Shown here: positions 40,521 through 50,437 of the stretch, piece after piece | Layout of the letters: each line of letters opens with the position of its first letter | How positions within the stretch are numbered: the first letter of the stretch is position 1 | Source of the DNA: Symsagittifera roscoffensis | Lineage: Eukaryota > Xenacoelomorpha > Acoela > Convolutidae | Reading direction: 5' to 3' | Assembly: GCF_963678635.1 (NCBI RefSeq) | Contig: NC_087070.1 | Span: forward strand, 42,330,988-42,394,987 | DNA length: 64,000 bases | Position numbers and translations under genes: made by a program | The notes under the pieces: model-generated | What the model was told of the DNA's origin: nothing | The model's database searches: none | The model's input: the letters and a program-made list of their open reading frames with translations, nothing else

Positions 40521-43500
40521 TTACTTTTGAAATTCCACTTTCTTCAAAATTTTAGATTGGGGGATGAATATTTTATAGTTTTTACGTGGTTGATTTCGGA
40601 GTCTTGTTGTTTTTCTACTTTCTGATTTGTCGATTTGTTCTTGGGGTATTATTTGTTCGGTCATTTTTCTATTTTTTCTTTGTTTTGGGGATTCTTTATG
40701 GTTTTGTGTATTGTTTTTGGTGGCGATTGGTTTTGTGTTTTGATTTTCGGTGGGGTTATCATTTTGTTCTGTGTTTTTCAGATGTGGTTCATTTTGAATG
40801 ATTTTTAATCCTGTGAAAGAATATAATTGAGTTAATTCGCGGAGTGCGTGTTCTTTTGGGTAATAAGGTAATAGGTTGTTTCGATGTTGAACGATTTCTT
40901 TTGTGTTTGAGTCGGTAATTTTATATGTGACATCAGTGGGTTTTGCAATTATTTGGTATGGTCCTTTTCGAAGGGGTTGTAATTTTTTAGAAATTCCTTT
41001 TTGAGTATTAAAATTAGGTATTAAAACAAATGTTCCAATTTTTAAATCGGAGGCTGGTGTAAAACGTGAATTGATTTGTTCATTAATGTTTTGTCTTTGT
41101 AATAACTTTTTTGTTATTTTTTGATAAATTTCATTGTGTTTTTTATCTCTATTTAGAATCCATTCGGTGTGTGTACCGGAGGCTAGTTTAAGAATTTGTG
41201 GGTGATGAAAATGATCTTCATCGTGTGTATGCAAAGGTAGGTTATAACAAATTGAGTCTTTATTTGGTTGACAATAACCTTGTGCGTTTTTATGAGAATT
41301 TGCTGTAAACATTATTGGTTTGCGTGGCTTTTGGTTAAAAACCATTTCGTATGGTGACATTCCTAAAGTTGTCGTAATTTGTGAATTATATGCTAAGGGA
41401 AATAATTTTACATCTGCTGACCATTCGGTATATTTTGTATCATTTCCGTTGATGATACATCTAAGATATTCTTGTAATGAACGGTTCATACCTTCGACTA
41501 AGCCGTTTGTCCAAGGTGCATGAGATGTACGTGGTTTGTGTTTAATGTTATATAAATGACATAGTGTGATAATTTCATTATTTATGAATCCTGTACCGTT
41601 GTCTGTAACTAAAATTTCTGGTAGTCCGAATTTTGCTATCCAGTGTTCATAGAGTGTTGTGTAAGCGTAATAAGCGTTACAATGTGGTACTGGGTTAAGT
41701 GCTACATAATGTGTAAATGCGTCAACAATTACCATAATGTAGGAGTTTCCTTCTGATGAGGGTGAAATTGGTCCTTTGGTATCAAATGAGATACGATGGT
41801 TAAAGTACAAGCTTTGTCCTTTAAAATCTTGTTTTTGTGCTATTTGTTTTTGATTTGGGTAAGGTTTATTTAGTTGACATACTATACAGTCATTGCATAG
41901 TACTTTTATCCAAATTGGTGCATTTGGGAAATAAAAGTTTTGTATAAAATTTGAATATGTTTTCTCTGATCCAGAGTGTCCTTTAATATTTTGTGTATGT
42001 GAAATATTAAAAGCTATAAGAATCATACTTAAAGGGAGACAGGGAACTGTAGATTCATTCAGGTTATACTCTAAAAGGTCTGTATTTTCGTTAATTGTTG
42101 TGTTGTTAAATTTGCGAAAGTATCGGAGGAGTGTTTTGTTTCCTAGAATGGTTGAATCTGCCTTGATAGGTTTAGTTTTATATTTGTGCCATGATTTCAG
42201 TTGTCGAATTACTGGGTCAAGGTTTTGATATTGTTTCAGTGTTGAAATTGTAATTATTTCTGTTGGGGGGAGAAAAATGTTTTCGATTTCTAATTTAGAT
42301 AAGGGTATTGTATCAAGTGGGTCGTGAAGGTCAAAAACTTGATTTATTGTGTATTTTGAATCATTTGTTTGTGGTCCTGATAAATTTATTTTATCAGTTA
42401 AATCTTCTTTTTCAATTAGTGGAAAATGGTCTTTCTTAGGCGGGTGTTGTTTTGTTCGTTTTTGTTGGGTGTTATTTTTTATCCATTGAGAATATGGGAT
42501 TGGTTTGAAAGTTGATGTTCCAAGTAGATCAACTTCATAATGATTATTTTGACAATCTAAATAAAGTGGGAAATGTTGTAAACTATTTATTTGTGATTGT
42601 TCAATATCAGTTTTTACTGCATATTTGCATTCCAATCGGGGTGATGTTTCGTTTTCTGCAAGGTAGAATTTTATGTTTTTGGGTATTTCAACTGTTGTTT
42701 TTCGTGTAAGTAATTCAGGTGGTGTATTTCGACTTAAGGTGTCTGGTAATGCAAGATTTTTTCCTGCAGTCCAAACTATATGTAAGTTTGGAAATTTCAT
42801 TAGAATTAGTTGAAATCTGTAAACTCGGTGGTTTGGGTTAGATTTTTGTGTAAAGAGAAAGATGATTGGTTTATGGTCTGTGAATAGAACTGTTGGATGT
42901 TTTGATCCAAGTATCAGAAATTCATATTCTGTCAGTGTATATATTATGGCTGTACATTCTCTCATTAGAGTTGAGAGTCGTAGCTCTGCTTGAGTGAATA
43001 ATCGAGAATTTGCTGATATGAGGTTCATTTTATTTGTACCATTATGTGATTGTAATAGTGCTGCACCGATGCCAAAGTTCGAAGCATCGCACATTGCATA
43101 AAATGGTTGATTTGAATCTGGAATTGTGTTTGAAATTTGTTCAGTTAAAAGTTTCTTTACTTCTTCAAATCGTGTTTGATGTTCTGTGTTCCATTCAAAA
43201 TTATTTTGTTGTCTAAGGATGTTATAAAATGGTCGTAGATATAATTGCATTTTATAAACATATTTACTTAAAAAGTTTAACATTCCAAGAAATTCTTGGA
43301 TTTTCTTTTTATTTGTTGGTGGTTGAAGTTTTTGAATAGCGTCAATGCGTGATTTCAATGGAGTGATTGTTTTTCTTTCTATATTATGTCCTAAGAATTT
43401 AACTCTTGTCAAAAAGAAGTGTGATTTATCGGGGGCGGCCTTCAGATTTTCGTTCTGAAGTATTTGGTGATATTTTTCTAAAACATTGAACATCTCGTCT

Positions 43501-46500
43501 TTTGTTTGTGATTGCATAAAAACATCGTCTAAATAGGTGATTGTGTTTTTCTTGAGTATCAGTGGTCTAAAAATTTTGCTCATAAAAGCTGAAAATGCTG
43601 CTGGTCCTATGGATATTCCATAGAATAAACGGTTGAATTCATATTGTTGGTTTCCGATAACAAATTGTGTTAAACGTCGTGATTGTTCATCTAGTGGCAT
43701 TTGATTGTATGCACTATTCATATCGGCGGTTGTAAAGTATTTGCCGTTTATTTTTGTTAAAATAACTTGTATTGGTTCAATGGGCCAATTACATTTTGAT
43801 TCATCTATAAGTGAATTGAGGTATCTAGCATCGAGAACGATTTTTAATGATTCTCCTTTAGCTAGAATGATAACGGGGTTGATAAATGTCTTGCCTTTTG
43901 GTTGTTCTTCTTTATTAACTGGTGATCTAATGTTGTATTGTTCTAAAATATCGAGTAATCTGTTCACTTTATCATGTAAGTGAATTGGTACTTTACTTGC
44001 TCTCTGTTTTTTGAAAACTGCGTCTGGTTTTAACGGGAGATGTAGTGATGAACTGATTTTTCCAACATCGAATTTTGATGTTGCATAGACTGATGAATAT
44101 TTAATTAGCTGTTTGGCTAACTTTTCGAATTCGTCTTGTGTTATTTGTGAATGTTGGAAATTAAACATTGTTAAAAATTTTTGTTGGTCCTCTGTGTAGT
44201 TACTTATGTTGAATGTAGGTTTGAAATATGGAGTTTTTGTGAAATAATCCGTATTTCTGTTTTCGTTGCTTATTATATTATTTATAGATAATTCTTCATT
44301 AAGAATTGTAGATTGGCAAATATCTAGTAATTGGAGTATATTATTTACGCGATAGGCTTTTTCGTGTATTGGTGATATTGTAGCGTTGGTTTCACAATAT
44401 CCTAAAAGTCCTAAAGGTAATGTTACTTTGTAAGGTGTGTTGTTATAGACATGTAAGGAAATGATATCGGAATTCGAATTTTTCAAATATTTTATGGATG
44501 AGATTGTGATTTTGAAAAATTTGTGAATAGGTTTGAATTCAAATTCTGACATATAAAATTTTTGTTTGTTTTGTTCTTTATCATATTGGTGAACTTGTTT
44601 GATTGAAAAATTATAGATATTTCCTGATAGTGGTTTTAGGTGTTTTCTTTGTTGGTTAAATATCGGGTAGAATTTTGAAAAGAATGGTGGTTGTTTATTT
44701 AATCTTTGAAAAAATGTTAAGGATGTTTCTTTTGTTTTTGTATATTTATCTTTGATTAATATTTTACTATTTAGTATGTTAATTGTTGGTATATACTTCG
44801 AAATAAATGGTATTCCAATGATATTATATTTAATGTCAGTGATATGGAATATTTGTTTAAATGGCTTATTTAAAATTTTGCTTTGTTCCATTGTTCTGGT
44901 GGGGAGGAGAAATAATTGGATTTTTCCGTAGTTTATCAATGTTGATCCTTGTGCTGTTGCTAACTTACTGGAGGTTTCAAGAGGTGTTAGCTTTGGGTGT
45001 AAAGTTTTTATTTCATTCCATGTGGGGATGTTTATTATGTTTGATTCTGCTCCTGAATCAATTAAAAAATCTATTTCAAGGTCTGGTGGTTGAAATTCTT
45101 TATTTCTTGGGCTTTCTAAGAGAAATGGTATTGTCCAAATTTTTTCTTTGGGTTGTTCTTTTTGTATATTTTGATAAATGTGGTTTGTATTCAAGCATTT
45201 TGTTTTGGTATTTTTATTGGTTTGATTTGTAGTGTTAATCTCATTTGTTTCTTGCGTCGTTGGTGTGGAATTTATGGGTGTAGTGTAATAATTTTGAAGA
45301 AATTCTGATTGATTTTCATATATGTGTGATGAAAAAGGTTGTTCATATATGACAGATTCATAGTCATTTTCGACTTTTATCATATTGATAGAAAGAGTGT
45401 TTTCAGTATCACTTTCTGAATCTGATGATGTACAGTTTATTTGATTGAGTTGTAACGTATCAGTTACTGTGTCATCAATACCTGGAGGGTCTGATGTTGT
45501 TTCTGGATTAGATTGTACTTGATTGATTTGTCTTTGATGTTTAGGTGTACTACTTCTGTGGCGATTATTAGAATTATTATAGTTATTATTATTCCGGTGT
45601 GGTGATTGGGAATAATTTCTATAACGATTATTATAACTTGAGTGTCGATTTTGTGAATTATTTCGCGATCTGTTTTGGTAATTATTGTTTGGTCTGTTAT
45701 AGTTCGATCTATTATATGAGTTATTCCTTGATTGATTGTTCGGGTAATTCTGGTTTCGGTTGTTTGAATAACTTCTATTTCGATTATAGGAGTAGTTTCT
45801 ATTCCTATTGTATGATGAATTTCGTGATTGGTTGTTTGGATAGTAGTTATTTCTTGATTGGGAATTACATCTAGAAACAAATCGTTGTGTATTTGAATTT
45901 GATCTGGAGTAGTTATTTCGACTATTTGGTCTATTGTAGTGATTTTGTGATGAATTATTCGTGTTTCTTCGTTCTGGTGATCTTCCTCTATAACTTGAGT
46001 TATATGGTGATTGATTTCTTGTATAATTTGTATTGTTCGGGAGTGGTTTTCCTGAACTGTTGTTGCTGTAGACTGTTTTGTTCGGCAGATTTTGATCTTT
46101 TTTCATGTATTGATAGAATGATTTATTTGGTTCTTTATATTTTTGAGGTTTATTTTGATTGTCTTGCTGTTTTTGTCTACATTCGGAAATACTATGTCCG
46201 TATCGTCGGCAATAATTACACCATTTTTTGAAAGATGGTTTGCCTTTAAAGTTTGGGTTCTTTTCATAAATATTGAGTATTTCAGTGATTTTTTCAACGA
46301 GGTCTGTCTCTGATTCCTGTATATTATTAATATTAGTGGGAGTCGTTTCAATTCTGTTAACGTATTGTAATTTCAGATTTTCCGTTTCTTCTAGTTTCAT
46401 CGTGATTTCTGCTTGTTCTAATTTGTCTACTAGTTTTCGAAAATCTAAATCGGGTTCTCGAATTGAAGAAGGATGGGATGCTCTCTTTTTTATTGCTATT

Positions 46501-47024
46501 TTCCTTAATTGTGGTGTTAAGGTCATCATTAAGATTTCTGTCATCTTTGTGTTTTTATAGTCATGTGTATTTAATGAATATGCTTTTCGAACTAGTGTTT
46601 CGATTCGTACTGCTATTTGCTTGATGGTTTCGTTTGGTAATCTGCGAATTTCATTACATAAAACTCTTTGTTGTTGTTTGTTTCTTTCGGAGTCAAACAT
46701 TTTTGAAAATTCCTGTGTAAACCTTTTCCAGTTTGATTTTATTTCTAGAGGTAGTACTGAAAACCATTTTTGGGCTGCGCCATCTAAGGTTGTTTGTATT
46801 AACGCTGTGCGTCGATGTATCCAATTTTGATGTAGTGGCGTATTAATTGGTTCAGGTCCAATATTTAAAATCAGGTTTGCTGTTACTGCATTTAAATAAT
46901 CTTCTACAGAGTATTCAGGGTCTGTTCCTGTGAAAACCATTAAAGGTTTGTTTGATGTTATTGATGATCCACCCATAAGGTATGGATTCATTGTCATTTG
47001 TAATGATTCTGCTGCATTTGGCAT
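40521..47024 (-). CDS. ORF3: Gag-Pol polyprotein, 2167 aa, intact
   Basis: ATG at 47022-47024. One uninterrupted frame: retrotransposon Gag (about 30-230), CCHC zinc knuckle CX2CX4HX4C at 269-282, an Arg/Ser/Asn/Tyr-rich RNA-binding stretch to ~520, aspartic protease IDSGAE (Asp 656), reverse transcriptase with YLDD at 1164-1167, RNase H (CDASNFG, Asp 1313), integrase zinc finger ending CX2C at 1713-1716, and integrase core with Asp 1748, Asp 1808 and Glu 1844 (D,D-35-E). Domain order marks Ty3/gypsy. There is no gag/pol frameshift or stop, so Gag and Pol must be separated by proteolysis or by other control of the Gag:Pol ratio. All catalytic residues I could place are present; TDNGTGF replaces the more usual TDNGxEF seen in element 3. 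Confidence 0.95.
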   Translation of the reverse strand: MPNAAESLQMTMNPYLMGGSSITSNKPLMVFTGTDPEYSVEDYLNAVTANLILNIGPEPINTPLHQNWIHRRTALIQTTLDGAAQKWFSVLPLEIKSNWKRFTQEFSKMFDSERNKQQQRVLCNEIRRLPNETIKQIAVRIETLVRKAYSLNTHDYKNTKMTEILMMTLTPQLRKIAIKKRASHPSSIREPDLDFRKLVDKLEQAEITMKLEETENLKLQYVNRIETTPTNINNIQESETDLVEKITEILNIYEKNPNFKGKPSFKKWCNYCRRYGHSISECRQKQQDNQNKPQKYKEPNKSFYQYMKKDQNLPNKTVYSNNSSGKPLPNNTNYTRNQSPYNSSYRGRSPERRNTNNSSQNHYNRPNSRNNYSRSNSNTQRFVSRCNSQSRNNYYPNNQSRNSSYNRNRNYSYNRNRSYSNNRNQNYPNNQSRNNSYNRSNYNRPNNNYQNRSRNNSQNRHSSYNNRYRNYSQSPHRNNNNYNNSNNRHRSSTPKHQRQINQVQSNPETTSDPPGIDDTVTDTLQLNQINCTSSDSESDTENTLSINMIKVENDYESVIYEQPFSSHIYENQSEFLQNYYTTPINSTPTTQETNEINTTNQTNKNTKTKCLNTNHIYQNIQKEQPKEKIWTIPFLLESPRNKEFQPPDLEIDFLIDSGAESNIINIPTWNEIKTLHPKLTPLETSSKLATAQGSTLINYGKIQLFLLPTRTMEQSKILNKPFKQIFHITDIKYNIIGIPFISKYIPTINILNSKILIKDKYTKTKETSLTFFQRLNKQPPFFSKFYPIFNQQRKHLKPLSGNIYNFSIKQVHQYDKEQNKQKFYMSEFEFKPIHKFFKITISSIKYLKNSNSDIISLHVYNNTPYKVTLPLGLLGYCETNATISPIHEKAYRVNNILQLLDICQSTILNEELSINNIISNENRNTDYFTKTPYFKPTFNISNYTEDQQKFLTMFNFQHSQITQDEFEKLAKQLIKYSSVYATSKFDVGKISSSLHLPLKPDAVFKKQRASKVPIHLHDKVNRLLDILEQYNIRSPVNKEEQPKGKTFINPVIILAKGESLKIVLDARYLNSLIDESKCNWPIEPIQVILTKINGKYFTTADMNSAYNQMPLDEQSRRLTQFVIGNQQYEFNRLFYGISIGPAAFSAFMSKIFRPLILKKNTITYLDDVFMQSQTKDEMFNVLEKYHQILQNENLKAAPDKSHFFLTRVKFLGHNIERKTITPLKSRIDAIQKLQPPTNKKKIQEFLGMLNFLSKYVYKMQLYLRPFYNILRQQNNFEWNTEHQTRFEEVKKLLTEQISNTIPDSNQPFYAMCDASNFGIGAALLQSHNGTNKMNLISANSRLFTQAELRLSTLMRECTAIIYTLTEYEFLILGSKHPTVLFTDHKPIIFLFTQKSNPNHRVYRFQLILMKFPNLHIVWTAGKNLALPDTLSRNTPPELLTRKTTVEIPKNIKFYLAENETSPRLECKYAVKTDIEQSQINSLQHFPLYLDCQNNHYEVDLLGTSTFKPIPYSQWIKNNTQQKRTKQHPPKKDHFPLIEKEDLTDKINLSGPQTNDSKYTINQVFDLHDPLDTIPLSKLEIENIFLPPTEIITISTLKQYQNLDPVIRQLKSWHKYKTKPIKADSTILGNKTLLRYFRKFNNTTINENTDLLEYNLNESTVPCLPLSMILIAFNISHTQNIKGHSGSEKTYSNFIQNFYFPNAPIWIKVLCNDCIVCQLNKPYPNQKQIAQKQDFKGQSLYFNHRISFDTKGPISPSSEGNSYIMVIVDAFTHYVALNPVPHCNAYYAYTTLYEHWIAKFGLPEILVTDNGTGFINNEIITLCHLYNIKHKPRTSHAPWTNGLVEGMNRSLQEYLRCIINGNDTKYTEWSADVKLFPLAYNSQITTTLGMSPYEMVFNQKPRKPIMFTANSHKNAQGYCQPNKDSICYNLPLHTHDEDHFHHPQILKLASGTHTEWILNRDKKHNEIYQKITKKLLQRQNINEQINSRFTPASDLKIGTFVLIPNFNTQKGISKKLQPLRKGPYQIIAKPTDVTYKITDSNTKEIVQHRNNLLPYYPKEHALRELTQLYSFTGLKIIQNEPHLKNTEQNDNPTENQNTKPIATKNNTQNHKESPKQRKNRKMTEQIIPQEQIDKSESRKTTRLRNQPRKNYKIFIPQSKILKKVEFQK

Positions 47025-47096
47025 TTGAGAAAAATTTGAAAGTTGGTTTCTTGTTATTTCATGTTGTTGGAGATAATATGGGAGTGGTATTTCATT

Positions 47097-48743
47097 TTAC
47101 ATTTGTGATGCTTGATACGAGTGTGCAGTCATTGGATTTTGTTGTTGAATTGGTTGAAAAGATTGTGTATTAATTAGATTTTGTTGTTGAATTGGTTGTT
47201 GATGTTGTGCATCTATTGGTTGTGGAGAAAAATTTCTATGATTTGTACGTGTTTTCTGTATTCCTTGTCTACAATATTCTTGAGTATTTGGTGCAAATAT
47301 ATCTGGTTGTAAGAAATCATCATCTGAGGATAAATAATCCATTTGATAATATGTCTGTTTTTTATTTTTATTTTGTTGAAAAAATGGGTAATTTTCACTG
47401 TGATCCTGTGGAGGATTTGTTTGGAAATTTATTGAATTAGGTTGGGTCATTGGGTTATCCCAATTTCGAGATCTTGTATATTGGTTAAAATTTCTTTGTG
47501 GTTGATTATATGTTTTTGATGGATGTGTATAATTATAATTATGGTCTGTAAAGTTGTTTCTAGTGAATGTTCTGCGTGTTTTTGATGGTATTGTCATGGG
47601 TCTGTATGTTTGGTAATCCATATGTGAATATTTAGGGGCAACCGAAGGTTTAACGGTTGATTGTAAGGTTACCTGTGTTTGTGAAGGATTTGTATTTCTT
47701 GGTGTTGTTAAATTTGGGCGTATTGGTGAAATACTTTGTTGTGTAGTTGTTGTGTGTACAATTTCTTCATTTATGAAGTGTGATGGTGTCTGGATATCTT
47801 GTTGAGTAAGATTCCTAGTTCCATTGAGGTTTTCATTGTGTATAACTGTAGAGTTTAAACTATTATTTTGTGTATCGGGTAAAAATGTATTATAGTTTAA
47901 TGGTGTTGCATCAATGGTTAATGGTATTACTTTTACATAATCTCTTATGTAAGATATCGTACTTATTGCTTGACTTGAGATTGTTTGTGGGAAGCTTATA
48001 AATGCGGGATGAGACCATTCGGGGTCCCAAACATAATCTGATTGTTCTGTGATAGCGGTATCATCGTTCGAGTTTTGGGGTCTAAAATTTTTTCTTGCTT
48101 GTGCAATTAAATCAATATTGTGTGTGAAATAATCTATTATGAACCATGCCAAAATTTTTTGTAGATCGTGTTTTGTATGTTGTGAAACGTCGTCTTTCGT
48201 GAAATTTTCTTTAATGATGTTTAAATAACTAGAGAGTAGTGTGATTTCATGTCGTACTCTTAAATGTTTAGATGTTTCTGTCGGTGAGACATTTGTTATT
48301 GGGATTTCGTTTTCTAATATCGAAATATAACTATATATTATTGCGAAAACTTCATTGGTGAATATGGAGTTTGCTCTTTGTGAGTTATGATATTGGATGC
48401 TTTTTATATATTCTGAAAAAACTTTTGAAAATTCTGAATCAAGATCGTCTGTTTGAATTGTATATTTTCTATTATTATGGTTTGGTGAGGTGAATTCTAT
48501 GGAGTAGATTCCATACTGTTGTGTTATGTTGCATATATCTTTTAAGTAGTGGTCTATGATTTGTCTTTTGATTTTTACATCTGGGAACTCTGTTTTACAT
48601 GGACTGATTCCGGGTTCAAATAAATTTAATAGTAAATTTTTGCAAAATATATGCTGTCCTCTATCAGTGGTTGCATCTACTATAAAAGGAAAGATTTCAT
48701 CATCATCTGGACTTTCTTCACCTGGAGTGTGCGTTGAGCTCAT
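47097..48743 (-). CDS. ORF2: second Gag-like structural protein, 548 aa
   Basis: ATG at 48741-48743, overlapping the end of ORF1 by 26 bases; stops 73 bases before the Gag-Pol ATG. An acidic start (SPDDDEIFPF) and a helical region (about 20-240) are followed by a Thr/Asn/Gln/Tyr-rich half with Arg clusters and a C-terminal pair of QPIQQQN repeats. No zinc knuckle. Position and composition suggest a structural or nucleic-acid-binding virion component, but no family is recognised. Confidence 0.75.
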   Translation of the reverse strand: MSSTHTPGEESPDDDEIFPFIVDATTDRGQHIFCKNLLLNLFEPGISPCKTEFPDVKIKRQIIDHYLKDICNITQQYGIYSIEFTSPNHNNRKYTIQTDDLDSEFSKVFSEYIKSIQYHNSQRANSIFTNEVFAIIYSYISILENEIPITNVSPTETSKHLRVRHEITLLSSYLNIIKENFTKDDVSQHTKHDLQKILAWFIIDYFTHNIDLIAQARKNFRPQNSNDDTAITEQSDYVWDPEWSHPAFISFPQTISSQAISTISYIRDYVKVIPLTIDATPLNYNTFLPDTQNNSLNSTVIHNENLNGTRNLTQQDIQTPSHFINEEIVHTTTTQQSISPIRPNLTTPRNTNPSQTQVTLQSTVKPSVAPKYSHMDYQTYRPMTIPSKTRRTFTRNNFTDHNYNYTHPSKTYNQPQRNFNQYTRSRNWDNPMTQPNSINFQTNPPQDHSENYPFFQQNKNKKQTYYQMDYLSSDDDFLQPDIFAPNTQEYCRQGIQKTRTNHRNFSPQPIDAQHQQPIQQQNLINTQSFQPIQQQNPMTAHSYQASQM

Positions 48744-49185
48744 TTTTTCGTTCAATGACTGTTAATATGTAATTATTAATGTGTCGAATTGGTTGATTCC
48801 AATTGTATAAATGTACTGGTTTGTGTTTATACTGCTTTTTTATTCTTCTTTTTCCTCTTTTTGATGAATTTGAAGTTGTTTCTGAGTCAGAAAAATATAA
48901 TTGATCGTGAAGTGGGTAATTTTTATCTATTGATTCTTTTAGTTTGTAAAGTTCGTCTAAACTGTTGGTTTCTGATTCTGAAAATGCGTTTCGATTTTTT
49001 GAAAATCTTTTTCGTGTTATTTGTCTTTGTTTCGTTATTATTTTTCTTTTTAGTGTTTGTCGTTTTGTTCGAATGTATCCAACTGTTTGTGTATGAGGTG
49101 TGATTACAAGGTCGTATTTTTTGTTATCTATTTCACAATTGTGTAAAACGATTGTTTGTTTATTTCCTAGGTTTTTAAATGACAT
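48718..49185 (-). CDS. ORF1: 155-aa basic protein upstream of gag
   Basis: ATG at 49183-49185. Contains a strongly basic block (TKRQTLKRKIITKQRQITRK), an acidic Ser-rich block (FSDSETTSNSS) and a second basic block (KRGKRRIKKQYKHK). This resembles nuclear, RNA-binding regulatory proteins of complex retroviruses in composition only; there is no sequence family match that I know. Confidence 0.7.
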   Translation of the reverse strand: MSFKNLGNKQTIVLHNCEIDNKKYDLVITPHTQTVGYIRTKRQTLKRKIITKQRQITRKRFSKNRNAFSESETNSLDELYKLKESIDKNYPLHDQLYFSDSETTSNSSKRGKRRIKKQYKHKPVHLYNWNQPIRHINNYILTVIERKNELNAHSR

Positions 49186-50417
49186 AAGGTTTAGGATGAC
49201 GGATGCAAAAGGTTGTTAAATGGTTTCTATTTTCTTAAACTGTTAGTTCTTACGATTTTTTGGTTAGCTTAACCTGGGTCTGTTTGTTCAGGGTTGGAGA
49301 GAAAAGTATATCGATTCCGAAGAATGATTTTTTACTTTCTCGTGGCTAGTATAAGTTAAGTTGTTAACTTACTTAATCTTACTTAGGGGTAGTGATTGTG
49401 TTCAAGGGTTGGAGAATAGTAAATCGATCCACAAGGTTCAGGTATAATTAGAACGCGAGTAGTTCGTTAGATACTATTTTAAACTTACTAAGTCTAAGAT
49501 TTATCCTGGGTCTGGTAAGAGGGGGGGTCAAGTGAAGGATGAATAACCGAAGTTCTTCACTGTTTATCCTAATTTGAATGATTAGTTTTGTTTAAAAATT
49601 TCTATTAGTCTTAGGTCTTCAGAAAGGGTTGGGTAGTGAATCGACGTTTGAGGTCGTTAGACACTAATTAAGTGGGTGGGGGAGAACAAAGTTGTTCTGT
49701 TTGATCCAAGGATAAGCCTTGATGATCAAATTTGAAATTTAATTAAATAGAAAATGATTTAAGATCCAAGGATAAGCCTTGATGATCTGGTTTTAAAATT
49801 AAGTGAATTTAAGTTTTAATAAAATTTTAAATGTGTGTAAAGGAAAGATTTAGTGTTTTGATGATATTAGTGGGTTTATGATTGCTGTTATGTTTTAGGT
49901 GATGGAGCTGGAACAACAGGATGATTTATGATTACTAACAGTTTATTGTCACGCTACTAATTTTTGTTTTGATTTTCAATAAATATTTTCCAAACATGTT
50001 TTGTATATTACTGCAGAGTTTTAGGAAAACGATCTTAGATCTTTTTATCAATCGTTATTGTATATTAATAATTTTGTTTAGCGCCTGAAATGATTTTGAA
50101 GATTAACTTCAAGGTTTTATGTTTGCAAATGAAAATCTAAATTCATTGCCAGTAATATTCTAAATATAAAAGTTTGTTCTGGTTTTTGCCTAACTATCAT
50201 ATAGCTATATGGCAAGTTTCTACTTTGTCGTATGTCGTCTCTGGTTCGAGGTCTTCTTCCAATTCCGGGTAGTTCTGTTATGGTTCGGAATATTGGCTCT
50301 GATCTATTGAGTCGTAGAGACATTTCGATTAAATTATTGTCGTATAACATTTTGTAAATGTTTTTGTCTAATTTCTAATCTATTTTGGTTAATTCTAAGC
50401 TATTAAGGTCTTGTTCG
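49186..50417 (-). other. Element 1 leader region
   Basis: Between the primer-binding site and ORF1. Holds a 25-bp perfect direct repeat (49703-49727 and 49763-49787), three imperfect copies of a GGGTTGGAGA...ATCGAT motif (49291, 49406, 49626), several GTAAG donor-like sites on the coding strand near 49366-49378, and a 77-aa ATG frame at 50117-50350 of doubtful status. Confidence 0.6.
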
Positions 50418-50435
50418 AGACTTATGGTCGCACCA
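50418..50435 (-). other. Candidate primer-binding site
   Basis: Two bases after the 5' LTR the coding strand reads TGGTGCGACCATAAGTCT. TGG is complementary to a tRNA CCA end, and the complementary strand continues with a T-loop-like TTCGA. I could not match a specific tRNA. Confidence 0.6.
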
Positions 50436-50437
50436 GA

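Noticed and set aside
40586-49103. Many plus-strand frames of 60-120 codons opposite Gag-Pol, ORF1 and ORF2
   Set aside because: Antisense shadows of an AT-biased coding strand (Phe/Val/Leu/Cys-rich), not conserved in element 3.
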